Assembly (NCBI GenBank): GCA_031274765.1
Contig: JAISPR010000009.1
Coordinates: 1-45,624 of the forward strand
DNA: 45,624 nt
From: Nitrososphaerota archaeon
GTDB lineage: Archaea; Thermoproteota; Bathyarchaeia; Bathyarchaeales; Bathycorpusculaceae
Direction of reading: 5' to 3'
Shown: positions 45,279-45,624 of the stretch, in pieces
Position numbering within the stretch: the stretch's first letter is position 1
Layout: each line of letters begins with the position of its first letter
Notes under the pieces: generated by a model
Told to the model about the DNA's origin: nothing
Databases searched by the model: none
What the model saw: the letters and a program-made list of their open reading frames with translations, nothing else
Program-made: the position numbers and the translations under genes

Positions 45279-45624
45279 AACTCCGGTTGATCCTGCCGGA
45301 CCCCACTGCTATCGGGATAGGACTAAGACATGCTAGTCGAGTGATTCAGGCAAAACGAGTCACGGCGCACAGCTCAGTAACACGTGGCTAATCTGCCCTT
45401 TGGACAAGAACAACCCCGGGAAACTGGGGCTAACTCTTGATAGGTGAAGAACACTGGAATGTGTCTTCATTTAAAGAACTTCACGTTATCCTCGTGAAGT
45501 TGCCCAAGGATGAGGCCGCGACCGATCAGGTTGTTGGTGAGGTAATGGCTCACCAAGCCTTTTACCGGTGCGGGCCGTGAGAGCGGGAGCCCGGAGATGG
45601 GCACTGAGACAAGGGCCCAGGCCC
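45279..45624 (+). rRNA. rrs: 16S ribosomal RNA, 5' part (runs off the window)
   Basis: It begins with the universal archaeal 5' end ACTCCGGTTGATCCTGCCGG and continues with AGTCACGGCGCACAGCTCAG and AACACGTGGCTAATCTGCCC. About 345 bases are present. The exact 5' nucleotide is uncertain by one or two bases. Confidence 0.97.

Noticed and set aside
1-45624. CRISPR array, prophage or plasmid replication genes
   Set aside because: I looked for regularly spaced repeats and for Cas, phage structural, integrase or replication genes and saw none.

Overview
This window comes from an archaeon. It carries an archaeal multi-subunit RNA polymerase (RpoB, RpoA) followed by L30e and an archaeal NusA, the mismatch endonuclease NucS, a tRNA-Leu with an intron at the canonical archaeal position 37/38, and the 5' end of an archaeal 16S rRNA at the right edge. 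RpoB is unsplit and RpoA is a single fused A'+A'' chain, which points to the Thermoproteota side of the archaea. Together with AT-rich sequence, a LysW-like zinc ribbon, pyruvate phosphate dikinase and membrane-anchored winged-helix regulators, I would guess a Bathyarchaeia-like lineage. The lineage call is inference.

Layout, left to right. 1-1.1 kb: decayed transposase pieces and a 133-bp MITE. 1.2-7.0 kb: M3 oligopeptidase (-), LysW-like zinc ribbon (-), tRNA-dihydrouridine synthase (+), a broken IS630-type transposase and a membrane protein (-). 7.4-8.4 kb: intron-bearing tRNA-Leu(CAA) (-), a MITE and a flavodoxin (+). 9.6-17.6 kb: rpoB-rpoA-rpl30e-nusA. 18.2 kb: an unknown small protein (-). 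19.2-22.6 kb: a tightly overlapping three-gene operon of a short SMC5/6-type ATPase, a kleisin-like protein and a tandem winged-helix (kite-like) protein. This is the most interesting system in the window. 22.7-23.0 kb: a large imperfect palindrome. 23.1-25.8 kb: a wHTH membrane protein, a methyltransferase (-) and NucS. 26.2 kb: tRNA-Gln(CTG). 27.1-34.0 kb: molybdenum cofactor genes moeA-moaA-moaD-moaE-moaCB (the last a MoaC-MoaB fusion), then modABC behind a promoter whose TATA box lies inside an inverted repeat. 34.2-35.0 kb: a decayed secreted-protein gene whose 3' end is cut by a second copy of the MITE. 35.1-41.1 kb: phosphodiesterase (-), frameshifted alpha/beta hydrolase (+), PAP2-type phosphatase (-), a complete but inactive IS1-family element with 8-bp target duplication, and a ParB/Srx-like protein (-). 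41.2-44.0 kb: pyruvate phosphate dikinase (-). 44.56-44.70 kb: second copy of a TA-flanked MITE. 45.28 kb to the end: start of 16S rRNA (+).

How the genes work together: transcription machinery (RNAP, NusA), a candidate chromosome or DNA-repair complex (SMC-type operon), molybdate import plus molybdopterin synthesis next to each other, and glycolytic/anaplerotic carbon metabolism (PPDK). The accessory part consists of short non-autonomous elements and dead transposases. At least four repeat families are visible, three of them with identifiable target-site duplications.

A window-wide pattern is also visible by eye. On the coding strand, operons and even dead transposases begin rich in A/C and end rich in G/T, with sharp switches between transcription units (for example at 31.03-31.17 kb).
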